From an uncultured Tateyamaria sp. (GTDB lineage Bacteria; Pseudomonadota; Alphaproteobacteria; Rhodobacterales; Rhodobacteraceae): a DNA stretch of 64,000 bases. Position numbers and translations under genes: made by a program. This document shows, piece by piece, positions 19,025-28,279 of this stretch (position 1 is its first letter; the number at the start of each line of letters is the position of its first letter). The stretch lies in NCBI RefSeq assembly GCF_947503045.1, contig NZ_CANNCF010000004.1:248001-312000 (forward strand), in the 5' to 3' direction. The notes under the pieces were generated by a model. It saw only the letters and a program-made list of their open reading frames with translations. It searched no databases and had not been told where the DNA came from.

Positions 19025-21092
19025 TCACAGGCTCCATCCGCGCAAGGATATCGTCGGCGAGGTGGCACTTGACCTGATGGCCATCGGCCAGATGGCGCAC
19101 CGGCGGCACCTCTTGATCGCACAGGCCTCCCGGCACTTCGGATTTCCACCGACACCGCGTCTGGAACGGACAGCCCGAGGGCGGGTTCATTGCTGACGGA
19201 ATGTCGCCTTCCAGCACGATATGCTGCTTTTGCACCTTGGTGTCGGCAATGGGCACCGCTGACAGCAGCGCCTCGGTGTAGGGGTGATAGGGCGGCGAGA
19301 ACACCTGATCGGTGCTGCCCAACTCGACCACATGGCCCAGATACATCACCATCACCCGGTCACTGAGATAGCGGACAATGGACAGATCGTGGCTGATAAA
19401 CAGCAGCGTGGTTTTATGCTCGCGCTGGATCTCCATCAGCAGATCGGTAACGGCGGCCTGAACGGACACGTCAAGCGCCGATACGGGTTCATCCGCCACC
19501 ACGATCTTGGCATCCCCGGCAAAGGCGCGCGCAATCCCGACCCGCTGCTTCTGCCCGCCAGACAGCTGGCGCGGCATCCGGGTGGCAAAGGCGCGGGGCA
19601 GTTTGACGAGATCGAGCAGTTCCAGCATACGCTGCCAGCGCTCGGCCTCGTTCTTGCCGACCTTGAAGATTTCGAGGGCCCGCACAATCTGGCGGCCCAC
19701 GGTCATGGACGGGTTCAGCGTGTCAAACGGGTTCTGGAACACCATCTGCACATCCGCGACGGTCTGGGTGTCGCGCTCTTCGATGGGGATGTCCTGAATG
19801 GCTTTGTTGCCCAGCGTGATCGTGCCCTCGGTGGCCGTCTCCAGCCCCATCAACACCTTGGCGAAGGTGGATTTGCCACAGCCAGACTCGCCCACAATGG
19901 CGAGGGTTTCGGATTCCCGCGCCTCGAAACTGAGGGTTTCGTTGGCTTTGACCACCTTCTTGGCGCCGGACGAGAACAGGGCAGAGGCGGCGACCTCGTA
20001 ATATTTCTTGAGGTTGTCCATCTTGAGAACCACATCGCCGATCTCGCCTTTGGTCTTGACGTCCGCCAGCTCCATCGGTGCGTTCCAGTCGATGTCCTTG
20101 AACTTCAGACAGCGGGATTCATGACTGGAATCCTCATTGGCCGGGAACATCGGGATCGGCTTGTCCTCGTTGCACAACCCGTCCTCGAAATAGTCGCAGC
20201 GCGGGCCGAAATTGCAGCCCGGCGGGCGTTCATGGGGCAGGGGGAAGTTGCCGGGAATGGCCACAAGGGGCCGGGCATTCTTGTCCGCACCGGGCAGCGG
20301 GATCGAGCGGAACAGGGCCTGCGTGTAGGGGTGCTGCATCTCGTCAAACACCTGCTCGATGCTGCCGCGTTCGACCGCTTCGCCGGAATACATCACGCAG
20401 ATGCGGTCGCATGTCTCCAGCACAAGGCCGAGGTTGTGGGAAATGAACAGCATCGAGGTGCCGTATTTCTTGCCCAGATCCTTGACCAGTTCGACCACCG
20501 CCGCCTCGACCGTCACATCAAGCGCGGTTGTCGGCTCGTCCAGGATCAACAGCGAAGGTTCGGACATCAACGCCATGGCGATCACGATGCGCTGCTGCTG
20601 GCCCCCGGACAGTTGGTGCGGAAAGGAATTGAGAATGCGCTTGGGGTCCGGCAGTTTGACGTCCGTCACCACCTGCAGGGCGCGGTCATAGGCGTCCTTT
20701 TCGTTCATGCCGGCATGGATCATCGGCACTTCCATCAGCTGCTTGCCGATCTTCATGGCCGGGTTCAGCGAGGCCATGGGCTCCTGATAAATCATCGCGA
20801 TCTCGGACCCGCGAATGTCGCGCAACTCTTCGGCGCTCATCTCTTGCAGATCGCGGCCCTTGAACTTGATCGACCCGCCCACGATGCGCCCGTTCTTACC
20901 CAGATCCTGCATGACGCCCAGAGCGACAGTGGACTTGCCACATCCGGACTCGCCCACAAGGCCAACGGCCTCACCGGGCTTAACGGTGACGGAAAAATCC
21001 ATGACCGCCGGAATTTCGCGCAGGCGGGTAAAGAACGAGATCGACAGCTTGTCGATTTCGAGGATCGGTCCGTCATAATCCGATTTGGCCAT
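19005..21092 (-). CDS. Dipeptide-type ABC transporter, fused double ATP-binding protein
   Basis: 695 residues from the ATG at 21092 (MAKSDYDGP), with GGGAGA upstream. It has two full nucleotide-binding domains: Walker A GLVGESGCGKST with LSGGQQQRI and LLILDEPTTALD, then a second Walker A AIVGESGCGKSTF with LSGGQKQRVGI and IVVADEPVSALD. Each is followed by the cysteine-containing oligopeptide-transporter extension (CNFGPRCDYF; CPFQTRCRWKS). It therefore replaces separate DppD and DppF proteins. It is the third gene of the operon with the two permeases upstream. The substrate is unknown. Confidence 0.9.
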   Translation of the reverse strand: MAKSDYDGPILEIDKLSISFFTRLREIPAVMDFSVTVKPGEAVGLVGESGCGKSTVALGVMQDLGKNGRIVGGSIKFKGRDLQEMSAEELRDIRGSEIAMIYQEPMASLNPAMKIGKQLMEVPMIHAGMNEKDAYDRALQVVTDVKLPDPKRILNSFPHQLSGGQQQRIVIAMALMSEPSLLILDEPTTALDVTVEAAVVELVKDLGKKYGTSMLFISHNLGLVLETCDRICVMYSGEAVERGSIEQVFDEMQHPYTQALFRSIPLPGADKNARPLVAIPGNFPLPHERPPGCNFGPRCDYFEDGLCNEDKPIPMFPANEDSSHESRCLKFKDIDWNAPMELADVKTKGEIGDVVLKMDNLKKYYEVAASALFSSGAKKVVKANETLSFEARESETLAIVGESGCGKSTFAKVLMGLETATEGTITLGNKAIQDIPIEERDTQTVADVQMVFQNPFDTLNPSMTVGRQIVRALEIFKVGKNEAERWQRMLELLDLVKLPRAFATRMPRQLSGGQKQRVGIARAFAGDAKIVVADEPVSALDVSVQAAVTDLLMEIQREHKTTLLFISHDLSIVRYLSDRVMVMYLGHVVELGSTDQVFSPPYHPYTEALLSAVPIADTKVQKQHIVLEGDIPSAMNPPSGCPFQTRCRWKSEVPGGLCDQEVPPVRHLADGHQVKCHLADDILARMEPVIKIAAE

Positions 21093-21128
21093 GTTGTGTC
21101 TCCCTGTCGGAGGTTGGGGATACATTGT

Positions 21129-21162
21129 CCCCTGCTTCTCTGTTTTCAAAAAATCCCGGGGG
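21129..21162 (-). repeat. Intergenic repeat element, copy 1
   Basis: Read on the minus strand, CCCCGGGATTTTTTGAAA, then ACAGAGAAGCAGGG. This matches 56166-56198 at about 29 of 32 positions, including an 18-base identical core. It follows a GC hairpin (GGGGGCTGGCCCCC) and ends about 35 bases before the ATPase start codon, so it could act as terminator or leader. The rest of the 207-base gap (21093-21299) also holds a GCGGGGC/GCCCCGC hairpin next to the permease stop. Confidence 0.6.
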
Positions 21163-21299
21163 TCCGGGGGCTGGCCCCCGGTCCGCCATTGCTAAAGTGT
21201 CTCTCCGTTTGCCATGTCAGGCTCCCAGGTTTCGTTTGTGAGGGGCCGCGCCTTTCAGAGAAAAACGCTCACCCCACCGTCGCGGGGCACGCCCCGCGC

Positions 21300-22751
21300 T
21301 TAGTCCTTCAGGCTTTCTTCGCGCAGGCCATCGGCCAGCAGGTTCAACCCCAGCACCAGCGTCATCAGCGACAGGGCAGGCGGCAAAAGCGGGTGGATAT
21401 AGGCGCGGATCAGCTGGCGACCGGTGTTGATCGTCGTACCCCAGTCCGGGCTCTCGCTTTCCAGTCCCAGACCGAAAAAGCCCAAAGTGCCTAAAAGGAT
21501 GGTGGTGTAGCCGATGCGCAGACAGAAATCGACAATCAGCGGGCCGCGTGCATTGGGCAGGATTTCCCAAAGCATGATGTACCACGGGCCCTCGCCGCGG
21601 GTCTGGGCGGCGGCGACATAGTCGCGCGTCTTGATGTCCAGCGCGAGGCCACGCACGATCCGGAATACGGTGGGCGCGTTCACGAACACCACCGATACAA
21701 ACACCACCAGAATACCGGCCGGAATCTCGAACAGATCAAGGAACTCGGGCAGGATCGACACCTTGCTGCCGGGTGAAGAGATCAGCGACAGGTAAATCCA
21801 TCCCATGATCCCCAACACCACGATCAACAGCGGCGTGCGAAAGCTCGGCTGTGTGTAGTAGCGCGAATTCAGCAGCACCCCGAGGAACACCAGCGGGAAC
21901 ACAAACAGCACGGTGGCCATGTAGTTGGGAATGCCGGTTGCCACGATTTCCGGTGTGACCAGCAGGTAGAACAGCAGGATAACCGGAAAGGCGAGGATCA
22001 GGTTGGCAAGGAAGGACAGGATGGTGTCCAGACGCCCGCCGTAATAGCCCGCGGGCAGACCCAGCGTGATCCCGACCATAAAGGCAAAGAGCGTCGCAAG
22101 AGGGGCGATCTGCACCACGACCCACGCGCCCTTGAACAGACGGGAGAACACGTCGCGCGCAAGGTTGTCGCCACCCAGCAGATACCAGTCATATTCGCCC
22201 TCTTCGGCCCCGAACAGCGGCGTGCCGGGCAGCTTGTTCTTCATCCCCGACACCTGGCTCAGCGTGTCGTGGGTGATGATCAGATCGAACACACCGGCCA
22301 TGACCCCGGCAAAAATCCAGAACATCACTAGGCCAAAACCGATCATACCGACGGTCGAGTCAAAGAGTTTGCCGTAGAGACCCAGCTTGCGCTTGAACTT
22401 GATCGACAGCACGTAGGTCAGGATCAGCGCGATCCAGACGGGCAAAAGCTGCCGGCTCATACCGCCGACGATCCCGGCTGTGCTGGTGCCGCCGAGAGCC
22501 CCGACAACAAGGTAGACCAACAGGATGCCGACAAGGGCGATCCCGATCCAGCGGGTTGCCATCGATGACATCCCATAGAGGCCGCCGGCAGAACTCAGAG
22601 TGCCGTCGGGGTTGGTGACCACACGATCGCCGCTCGAGATGATGCTGAGAACGATCTGCGCCAGTACGGCGATGATGAACACCCCCATGACCGCATAAAG
22701 TATCGGATCAAGAACGGTGCCGAGCCCACCTGTCCACGTCAAAGGTTCCAT
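21300..22751 (-). CDS. Dipeptide-type ABC transporter permease (DppC-like, extended)
   Basis: 483 residues with GGAGGG before the ATG, far longer than the roughly 300 of DppC. The first about 170 residues carry extra hydrophobic segments (YAVMGVFIIAVLAQIVL, WIGIALVGILLVYLVVGAL). The BPD-type permease core follows with TLFAFMVGITLGLPAGYYGG and the EAA-like loop DYVAAAQTRGEGPWYIMLWE. The C-terminus DGLREESLKD fits DppC proteins. It forms the channel with the 361-residue permease upstream. Confidence 0.88.
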   Translation of the reverse strand: MEPLTWTGGLGTVLDPILYAVMGVFIIAVLAQIVLSIISSGDRVVTNPDGTLSSAGGLYGMSSMATRWIGIALVGILLVYLVVGALGGTSTAGIVGGMSRQLLPVWIALILTYVLSIKFKRKLGLYGKLFDSTVGMIGFGLVMFWIFAGVMAGVFDLIITHDTLSQVSGMKNKLPGTPLFGAEEGEYDWYLLGGDNLARDVFSRLFKGAWVVVQIAPLATLFAFMVGITLGLPAGYYGGRLDTILSFLANLILAFPVILLFYLLVTPEIVATGIPNYMATVLFVFPLVFLGVLLNSRYYTQPSFRTPLLIVVLGIMGWIYLSLISSPGSKVSILPEFLDLFEIPAGILVVFVSVVFVNAPTVFRIVRGLALDIKTRDYVAAAQTRGEGPWYIMLWEILPNARGPLIVDFCLRIGYTTILLGTLGFFGLGLESESPDWGTTINTGRQLIRAYIHPLLPPALSLMTLVLGLNLLADGLREESLKD

Positions 22752-22767
22752 GGTTCTGACCCTCCGT

Positions 22768-23853
22768 TCAAGAAATGCGGATGCGTGGGTTCAGAAACAC
22801 GTAGCCGATATCAGATATCAGCTGCGTGATCAGCACCACGACCACAGAGACGACCGAAACGGCCAGAAGTAGTTCGATGTCGTTGTTGGACGCGGCCTGC
22901 ACCAGAAGCCAGCCAAAGCCCTTGTAGTTGAACAGGGTCTCGACAATCACAACGCCGTTCAGCAGCCACGGGATCTGCAACATGATCACCGTAAACGGCG
23001 CAATCAGCGCATTCCTGAGCGCATGTTTCATCACGATATTACCAAAGCTGACCCCCTTGAGCCGTGCGGTCCGGATATATTGCGCCGTCATCACCTCGGT
23101 CATCGAGGCCCGCGTCATCCGCGCGATATAGCCCATGCCGTAAAGGGCGATGGTCAGCACCGGCAGGGTGAAGTTGGCAAATGTCGCATCCTCGATGGCC
23201 TTGGTGGCCGATCCCGAAAACAGCGTTTTGCCCTCGATCCAGCCCCAGTCGGCCAGCAGCGGGGACAGTCCGAACTTGGACGAGGCGAGCAGGGCGATGA
23301 ACACAACGCCCGACACATATTCCGGGGTCGCCGTTGTGGCGATGGAGAAGGTCGACAGCGACCGGTCAAGACCCGATCCCTCGCGCATGCCTGCCAGCAC
23401 TCCAACAATCAGCGACAGTGGCACCATCACCAGCAGGACAAAGCCCATCAGCTTGCCCGTGGCGGCCAGCCGGATCGCAACGATGTTGCTGACCTCATCC
23501 TTGAACACCAGTGAATAGCCCCAATCGCCCTGAATTATCCCGCAAAAGGTGCGGCGTTCGTCCTCGGGCGTATCTGGGGCAAAACACTGGCCCGTAACCG
23601 CACCATCCTCGTCTTCGTTCACCCATCCCGGCGCGACACCCAGCCAGCGGCCGTATTTGACAAAAGTGTTGTCCACATATCCGCGATCCCCCAGCCAGCT
23701 TGCCACGGCTTCGTCCGACATGCGGAAGTTGCCTTGGGTCTTGGCCAGTTTTTCGAGGTTGGGATAGAGGTTGGTCAGAAAGAACACGAGGAAGGTGAGG
23801 CAGATCGCCGTCAACAACATCACGCCCAGTCGTCTGAGGATGAATAGTCCCAT
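22768..23853 (-). CDS. Dipeptide-type ABC transporter permease (DppB-like)
   Basis: 361 residues; AGGGGCG lies before the ATG. The N-terminus MGLFILRRLGVMLLTAICLT is typical of DppB. A periplasmic loop of about 95 residues (residues about 30-120) is larger than in most DppB proteins. The core has MGYIARMTRASMTEVM and YIRTARLKGVSFGNIVMKHA, the EAA loop contacting the ATPase. It is first in the operon permease - permease - ATPase. No substrate-binding protein gene accompanies it. Confidence 0.88.
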   Translation of the reverse strand: MGLFILRRLGVMLLTAICLTFLVFFLTNLYPNLEKLAKTQGNFRMSDEAVASWLGDRGYVDNTFVKYGRWLGVAPGWVNEDEDGAVTGQCFAPDTPEDERRTFCGIIQGDWGYSLVFKDEVSNIVAIRLAATGKLMGFVLLVMVPLSLIVGVLAGMREGSGLDRSLSTFSIATTATPEYVSGVVFIALLASSKFGLSPLLADWGWIEGKTLFSGSATKAIEDATFANFTLPVLTIALYGMGYIARMTRASMTEVMTAQYIRTARLKGVSFGNIVMKHALRNALIAPFTVIMLQIPWLLNGVVIVETLFNYKGFGWLLVQAASNNDIELLLAVSVVSVVVVLITQLISDIGYVFLNPRIRIS

Positions 23854-24222
23854 AAATTTAATCGCCCCTGTTGGTGGCTAGCGGCAGTCTTTGCTGCCAG
23901 TGATCAGATGCGGGCGGCATTCAAAGCGCCTCGCAAAAATTGGTCCCGTCGGACCATCGCAAATATGCGTCGGATTGTTGTGTTTCGGCTGCTCCCCTGC
24001 ACCGGTTTCGCTGTGCGATGTGTCAGACCTTTGTGATCTGGTGACAGGTTGTCTCCTGCCAACTTCGACTGCGTTTTTCAGTTCCCTGCACTCATGAGGC
24101 AACAGAACCACCTTCAGGTCAACGGGGAGCGTCGTAAAATTTTTGTATGTTAGCGACATTAAACCATCCCGTTTGCGACATCACCGGGTCGCGGCGGGGA
24201 AACGACTCGCAGCGCCCGTCGC
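23854..24222. other. Non-coding gap upstream of the ABC operon
   Basis: 369 bases between the AraC gene and the first permease, noticeably less GC-rich than its surroundings. It holds a GGCAG/CTGCC hairpin about 30-45 bases before the permease start on the minus strand and a TGGTCC-CGTC-GGACCA hairpin at 23941-23956. One open frame of 93 codons is present but shows no protein-like composition. It probably holds the promoter and leader of the transporter; no clear -35/-10 pair was found. Confidence 0.5.
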
Positions 24223-25014
24223 TTAACGGCGGGCGGATTGGCGCAGGGCGGTGGGGGTTTTTGCGGTGTGCTGCTGGATAAAGCGGGTGAAATAGGCCGC
24301 CGATCCAAATCCCAGATGACGGGCGACATCCTGAATGGCCACGTCTGTTTCGCTGAGTGCGATGCGCGCGGCATAAAGCACCCGTTCGGTCAGCAGATCA
24401 GCCGCCGTGCGCCCCGAGGCGGCTTTGCACGCCCGTGTCAGATGGGTCGGCGTGACATTCAGCGCGGCGGCGTGATCAGCCATGCTCATCCCCGTGGTGT
24501 AGAATTGTGCGATGCGCTGGCAAAAGGCGGCGCTGAGCCGCGCGGCCGCATTCATGCGCACAGGCAGGTTGTCGGGCAGAGCGATCTGGCGCCGCCACCA
24601 GACCGACATCAGCGCGATATGGGCATCAAGCGCATCCTGGGACAGCTCGCGCCCCGAAGAATCCTCGCGCACCGCCGCCTCGAACAGACTGGTCAATTCA
24701 CTGATGGCCGACACATCGCGCATCCGCAATTGCCGCGGCCCAAGTGGCAGGCGCAGGTCGCTTCCATCGGGAATAACGGCCACAAGACCCATGCCCTGCC
24801 GCCCCAGTTCGAGGGAAAACAACGTCTGTGCGGGAATCGAAATCGCGTTATGCGTGCCAACCCCACGCCGGGTCCCGTTCAGCAACAGCCGCCCCTGTCC
24901 CCGTGTTACCCAGATCAGCAGGTGCGCGGCCCGATCATGGGCCAGCGACAGGCGCCAGTCCTGCGCGCCTGACAGTTGTGAAAGGGTCATGACCCGGATG
25001 GGCGCAAGCGACAT
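24223..25014 (-). CDS. AraC-family transcriptional regulator
   Basis: 263 residues. The N-terminal half is a cupin-like sensing domain (HLLIWVTRGQGRLLLNGTRR). The C-terminal about 100 residues hold two helix-turn-helix motifs: MADHAAALNVTPTHLTRACK and VAIQDVARHLGFGSAAYFTR, followed by PTALRQ. It lies upstream of and in the same direction as the ABC transporter operon and may control it; the ligand is unknown. Confidence 0.88.
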   Translation of the reverse strand: MSLAPIRVMTLSQLSGAQDWRLSLAHDRAAHLLIWVTRGQGRLLLNGTRRGVGTHNAISIPAQTLFSLELGRQGMGLVAVIPDGSDLRLPLGPRQLRMRDVSAISELTSLFEAAVREDSSGRELSQDALDAHIALMSVWWRRQIALPDNLPVRMNAAARLSAAFCQRIAQFYTTGMSMADHAAALNVTPTHLTRACKAASGRTAADLLTERVLYAARIALSETDVAIQDVARHLGFGSAAYFTRFIQQHTAKTPTALRQSARR

Positions 25015-25029
25015 CAGCGTGCTCTATTT

Positions 25030-25052
25030 GTTCGAAACTGTAAACTTTGAAC
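25030..25052. promoter_or_regulatory. Imperfect inverted repeat before the AraC gene
   Basis: GTTCGAAA (25030-25037) and TTTGAAC (25046-25052) form an inverted repeat with one bulged base, about 15 bases upstream of the AraC-family start in an AT-richer stretch. It may be an operator. Confidence 0.25.
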
Positions 25053-25093
25053 CCAGATTCAGGGACGATTTGATGCTGAAATAGCAAATTAAG

Positions 25094-25975
25094 TCAAGCG
25101 CGCGCAAGGTCGGGGGCCGCAACCCAGCGCCATTCCGCCATCCGGGCGCGAAACCACGTGCGCTGCCGCTTGGCATATTGGCGGGTGGCGGTCACTGCCG
25201 AGTCAACCGCCTGTTCGTGGGTGAGGCTGCCGTTCAGCACGCCCATTGCCTCCTGCGCCCCAATGGCGCGACAGGACGGCAGGGCGGTATCAAAGCGGCT
25301 CGCCATCGCGCGTGCTTCCTCCAGCGCGCCGCCGCGCAGCATCTGATCAAACCGGGTCTCGATCCGCGGGTTCAGCCACTCTTTGGGACTGTCCAGCACA
25401 ACTCCGCTGTAGGCTCTCGGCTCCAGCACCGGCGGGCCTGTGTCGTCCTGCCATGCGGCCAAGGGGCGGCCCGTGGCCTGCTGCACCTCCCAGGCGCGTT
25501 GCACCCGGGCGCGGTTGGCCATGTCTATGCGTGTGACTGTTTCCGCGTCCAGCACAGCGGCCATGTCGGCAAGGCCCAAAGCGTCGCCCTGCGCGCGAAT
25601 CTCCGGCGGGGTTTCGGGAATATCGGCCAGCCCTTGGGTCAGGGCGGCAAAGTAAAGACCCGTACCACCCACGATGATCGGGCGCGCACCTTGCAAAAAC
25701 GGCAAAACCTCGCGCAGCCAATGCCCGGTGGAATAGGGTGCATCATAAGGGACGTGCCCATAAAGCAGGTGAAGGGCGCTTGCCTCTTCCTCTGGCGAGG
25801 GCCGCGCCGTCAGCACGCGCCAGCAGTCGTAAACCTGACTGGCATCGGCATTTACCACCACACCACCCTGTGCCTCGGCAATGGCCAGCGCCAGCGCAGA
25901 TTTGCCGGATGCCGTGGGGCCGGCAATCAGCACGGGCAAATTTGCGGGCAGGGCAGAAATCAGGTCGCGCATCAT
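25094..25975 (-). CDS. miaA: tRNA dimethylallyltransferase
   Basis: 293 residues. P-loop [33 protein letters not shown] (catalytic Asp and the substrate loop) and [13 protein letters not shown] are diagnostic; [11 protein letters not shown] is the tRNA-binding end. It adds the dimethylallyl group from DMAPP to A37 of tRNAs reading UNN codons. Two adjacent ATGs allow a start at 25975 or 25972. It is divergent from pyrH with a 72-base gap. Confidence 0.95.
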   Translation of the reverse strand: MMRDLISALPANLPVLIAGPTASGKSALALAIAEAQGGVVVNADASQVYDCWRVLTARPSPEEEASALHLLYGHVPYDAPYSTGHWLREVLPFLQGARPIIVGGTGLYFAALTQGLADIPETPPEIRAQGDALGLADMAAVLDAETVTRIDMANRARVQRAWEVQQATGRPLAAWQDDTGPPVLEPRAYSGVVLDSPKEWLNPRIETRFDQMLRGGALEEARAMASRFDTALPSCRAIGAQEAMGVLNGSLTHEQAVDSAVTATRQYAKRQRTWFRARMAEWRWVAAPDLARA

Positions 25976-26047
25976 GCCGTGTATTCCATTGAAACCCCGC
26001 TCCTTTTAGGACAGGTTGCGCGCGAAATGAAAGAGCGGGGGCGCGCC

Positions 26048-26779
26048 ATGACCGAGACCGAGACCAGAGCCACATTCAAACGGGTGATGTTGAAGATATC
26101 CGGCGAGGCGCTGATGGGGGATCAGGGCTATGGTCTGCACCCGCCAACGGTCGAACGGATCGCACGCGAAGTGAAGGCTGTCCACGACATGGGCGTCGAG
26201 ATTTGCATGGTAATTGGCGGCGGCAACGTCTTTCGCGGCCTGCAAGGCTCGGCCCAGGGGATGGAGCGCACGACGGCCGACTACATGGGCATGCTCGCCA
26301 CTGTGATGAATGCGCTGGCGATGCAATCGGCCCTCGAAGGGGTCGGGGTGTTCACGCGGGTCATATCCGCCATCACCATGAACGAAGTGGCTGAGCCCTA
26401 CATTCGCCGCCGCGCCGTGCGCCACCTCGAGAAAAAGCGGGTCTGCATCTTTGCCGCCGGAACGGGCAATCCGTATTTTACCACGGACACCGCCGCGACC
26501 CTGCGCGCCAACGAGATGTCCTGCGAGGCGATTTTCATGGGCAAGAACGGGGTCGACGGGGTCTATGACAAGGATCCGGCCAAGCACGCAGACGCGGTGC
26601 GCTATGACACGGTGACTTATGACGAGGTGCTGCAAAAACGCCTTGGCGTGATGGATGCCAGTGCCATCGCCCTTGCGCGCGACAACAACCTGCCGCTGAT
26701 CGTCTTCCCGCTGGACACACCGGGCGGGTTCAAGGCGATCCTCGAAGGGCAAGGCACCTTCACCCGCGTTCAGGGTTAA
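26048..26779 (+). CDS. pyrH: UMP kinase
   Basis: 243 residues from the ATG at 26048. [28 protein letters not shown] and [19 protein letters not shown] are the amino-acid-kinase-fold signatures of bacterial UMP kinase. Phosphorylates UMP to UDP in pyrimidine nucleotide synthesis. First gene of the long envelope run; frr follows after 93 bases containing a TGCTGGC/GCCAGCA hairpin (26794-26815) with no T run. Confidence 0.95.
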   Translation: MTETETRATFKRVMLKISGEALMGDQGYGLHPPTVERIAREVKAVHDMGVEICMVIGGGNVFRGLQGSAQGMERTTADYMGMLATVMNALAMQSALEGVGVFTRVISAITMNEVAEPYIRRRAVRHLEKKRVCIFAAGTGNPYFTTDTAATLRANEMSCEAIFMGKNGVDGVYDKDPAKHADAVRYDTVTYDEVLQKRLGVMDASAIALARDNNLPLIVFPLDTPGGFKAILEGQGTFTRVQG

Positions 26780-26872
26780 GCGCGGACAACTGGTGCTGGC
26801 GTTTTGCCGCCAGCATGATCTATACCCGAACCCAATCGGCCGGAAAGGCCACAGGACAAGACGGGGAATACC

Positions 26873-27436
26873 ATGTCAGACGACTTCATGCTCGACACAG
26901 ACGACCTTGAGCGCCGCATGGATGGCGCGATGGCCAATCTCAAAACCGAATTTGCGTCGCTGCGCACGGGTCGCGCCTCGGCCTCGATGCTGGAACCGGT
27001 GATGGTGGATGCCTATGGCTCCATGACCCCGATCAATCAGGTCGGGACGGTGAACGTACCCGAACCGCGCATGGTCACCATCAACGTCTGGGACAAGGGG
27101 CTGGTGCAAAAGGTCGAAAAGGCGATCCGCGAAAGCGGGCTGGGGATCAACCCGCAGCTCAATGGCACGATCATCATGCTGCCGATCCCCGAACTGAACG
27201 AAGAACGCCGCCGCGAGCTGAGCAAGGTCGCCGGCTCCTATGCTGAAAACGCCCGTGTGTCGGTGCGCAACGTGCGCCGCGACGGGATGGACCAGATCAA
27301 GAAGGGCAAGGCCGATGGCATGTCCGAGGACGATCAAAAGCTGTGGGAAGAAGAAGTGCAGGAGATGACTGACAAGTACATCAAGGCCGTGGACGCCGCA
27401 CTGGAAACCAAACAATCCGAGATCATGCAGGTTTAA
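26873..27436 (+). CDS. frr: Ribosome recycling factor
   Basis: 187 residues, the expected size. Conserved stretches are [35 protein letters not shown] and the [11 protein letters not shown] region of the three-helix bundle. With EF-G it splits the post-termination ribosome. ACAAGACGGGG lies before the ATG. The spacer to uppS carries a strong hairpin. Confidence 0.95.
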   Translation: MSDDFMLDTDDLERRMDGAMANLKTEFASLRTGRASASMLEPVMVDAYGSMTPINQVGTVNVPEPRMVTINVWDKGLVQKVEKAIRESGLGINPQLNGTIIMLPIPELNEERRRELSKVAGSYAENARVSVRNVRRDGMDQIKKGKADGMSEDDQKLWEEEVQEMTDKYIKAVDAALETKQSEIMQV

Positions 27437-27460
27437 TGACCGCACCGGGCCCAGGTCCGG

Positions 27461-27483
27461 CAAACGCTCCGGAGGAGCGTTTG
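27461..27483 (+). promoter_or_regulatory. Perfect hairpin between frr and uppS
   Basis: CAAACGCTCC (27461-27470) pairs with GGAGCGTTTG (27474-27483) around a GGA loop. It buries a GGAGGAG sequence. No T run follows, so it is more likely an RNA-processing or stabilising structure, or a weak terminator lowering uppS expression. Confidence 0.5.
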
Positions 27484-27547
27484 GGTCATTAAAGGGCGGA
27501 GCCCCGACTTAAAAGGCACTCCCAAAGGCCACCCCAACATCCCAACC

Positions 27548-27562
27548 AAGGACAACCTCATC
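27548..27562 (+). promoter_or_regulatory. Ribosome binding site and apparent ATC start of uppS
   Basis: AAGGA (27548-27552) is followed after 7 bases by ATC (27560-27562), in frame with uppS. No ATG, GTG or TTG occurs in frame between the upstream TGA (about 27437) and the ATG at 27605. That ATG lies inside the conserved HVAIIMDGNGRW motif, too late for a full protein. Confidence 0.5.
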
Positions 27563-28279
27563 AAACACGAACCACATAAAGGCCCCCGCCACGTTGCCAT
27601 CATCATGGACGGCAATGGACGATGGGCCACGCAGCGTGGCCGCCCCCGCCTGTTCGGGCACCACGCAGGCGCGCGGCGGGTGCGCGAGGTGGTTGAAACC
27701 TGCCCCGATATCGGCGTGAAATACCTCACCATCTTTGCCTTCTCGACCGAGAACTGGAAGCGCACACAGGTCGAGGTTGCAGGTCTCATGAACCTGTTTC
27801 GCCGCTACATCATCAAAGAGGCGCGCGCCCTGCAGCATTTCGGTGTGCGCGTGCGCTTCATCGGGGACCGGGTACGGCTCGATGCCAAGCTGATCGATCT
27901 GATGAACGAGCTTGAGGAGCTGACCTCGGGCAATTCGGTTGTGAACCTCACCATCGCGCTGAACTACGGGGGGCGCGACGAAGTGGCCCGCGCCACCAAG
28001 CGGCTGGCGCAGGACGTGGCCGACGGCAAGCTGTTGCCGGAAAATGTAGATGAAGAAACTCTGCCAAAGTACCTTGATACCTACGTTTTACCCGATCCAG
28101 ACCTTGTGATCCGCACCAGCGGTGAGGCGCGGATCTCGAACTTTCTGCTCTGGCAGTCGGCCTATTCGGAATATGAATTCATCGACACGCTCTGGCCTGA
28201 TTTCGGGCGCGAGGAATTTACGGCCCTTTGTGCCAGTTACGGCGGGCGGGAACGTCGCTTTGGCGGTGTCGAACCATGA
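27560..28279 (+). CDS. uppS: Isoprenyl transferase (undecaprenyl diphosphate synthase)
   Basis: 239 residues if read from the ATC at 27560, 224 if from the ATG at 27605. The motif GPRHVAIIMDGNGRWA spans the ATG; the part before it forms the first beta strand of the fold and is encoded here in frame. The Asp in MDGNGR is catalytic; FAFSTENWKR, RTSGEARISNFLLWQ and LWPDF are also present. It makes the C55 carrier lipid precursor for peptidoglycan and LPS. The stop overlaps the cdsA start (ATGA). Confidence 0.92.
   Translation: MKHEPHKGPRHVAIIMDGNGRWATQRGRPRLFGHHAGARRVREVVETCPDIGVKYLTIFAFSTENWKRTQVEVAGLMNLFRRYIIKEARALQHFGVRVRFIGDRVRLDAKLIDLMNELEELTSGNSVVNLTIALNYGGRDEVARATKRLAQDVADGKLLPENVDEETLPKYLDTYVLPDPDLVIRTSGEARISNFLLWQSAYSEYEFIDTLWPDFGREEFTALCASYGGRERRFGGVEP

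Noticed and set aside
23878..24159. 93-codon minus-strand frame upstream of the ABC operon
   Set aside because: No recognisable domain or signal and no good ribosome site; composition is like the non-coding DNA around it.
25976..26047. Terminator between miaA and pyrH
   Set aside because: The genes are divergent; the region is a promoter gap and shows no hairpin with a T run.
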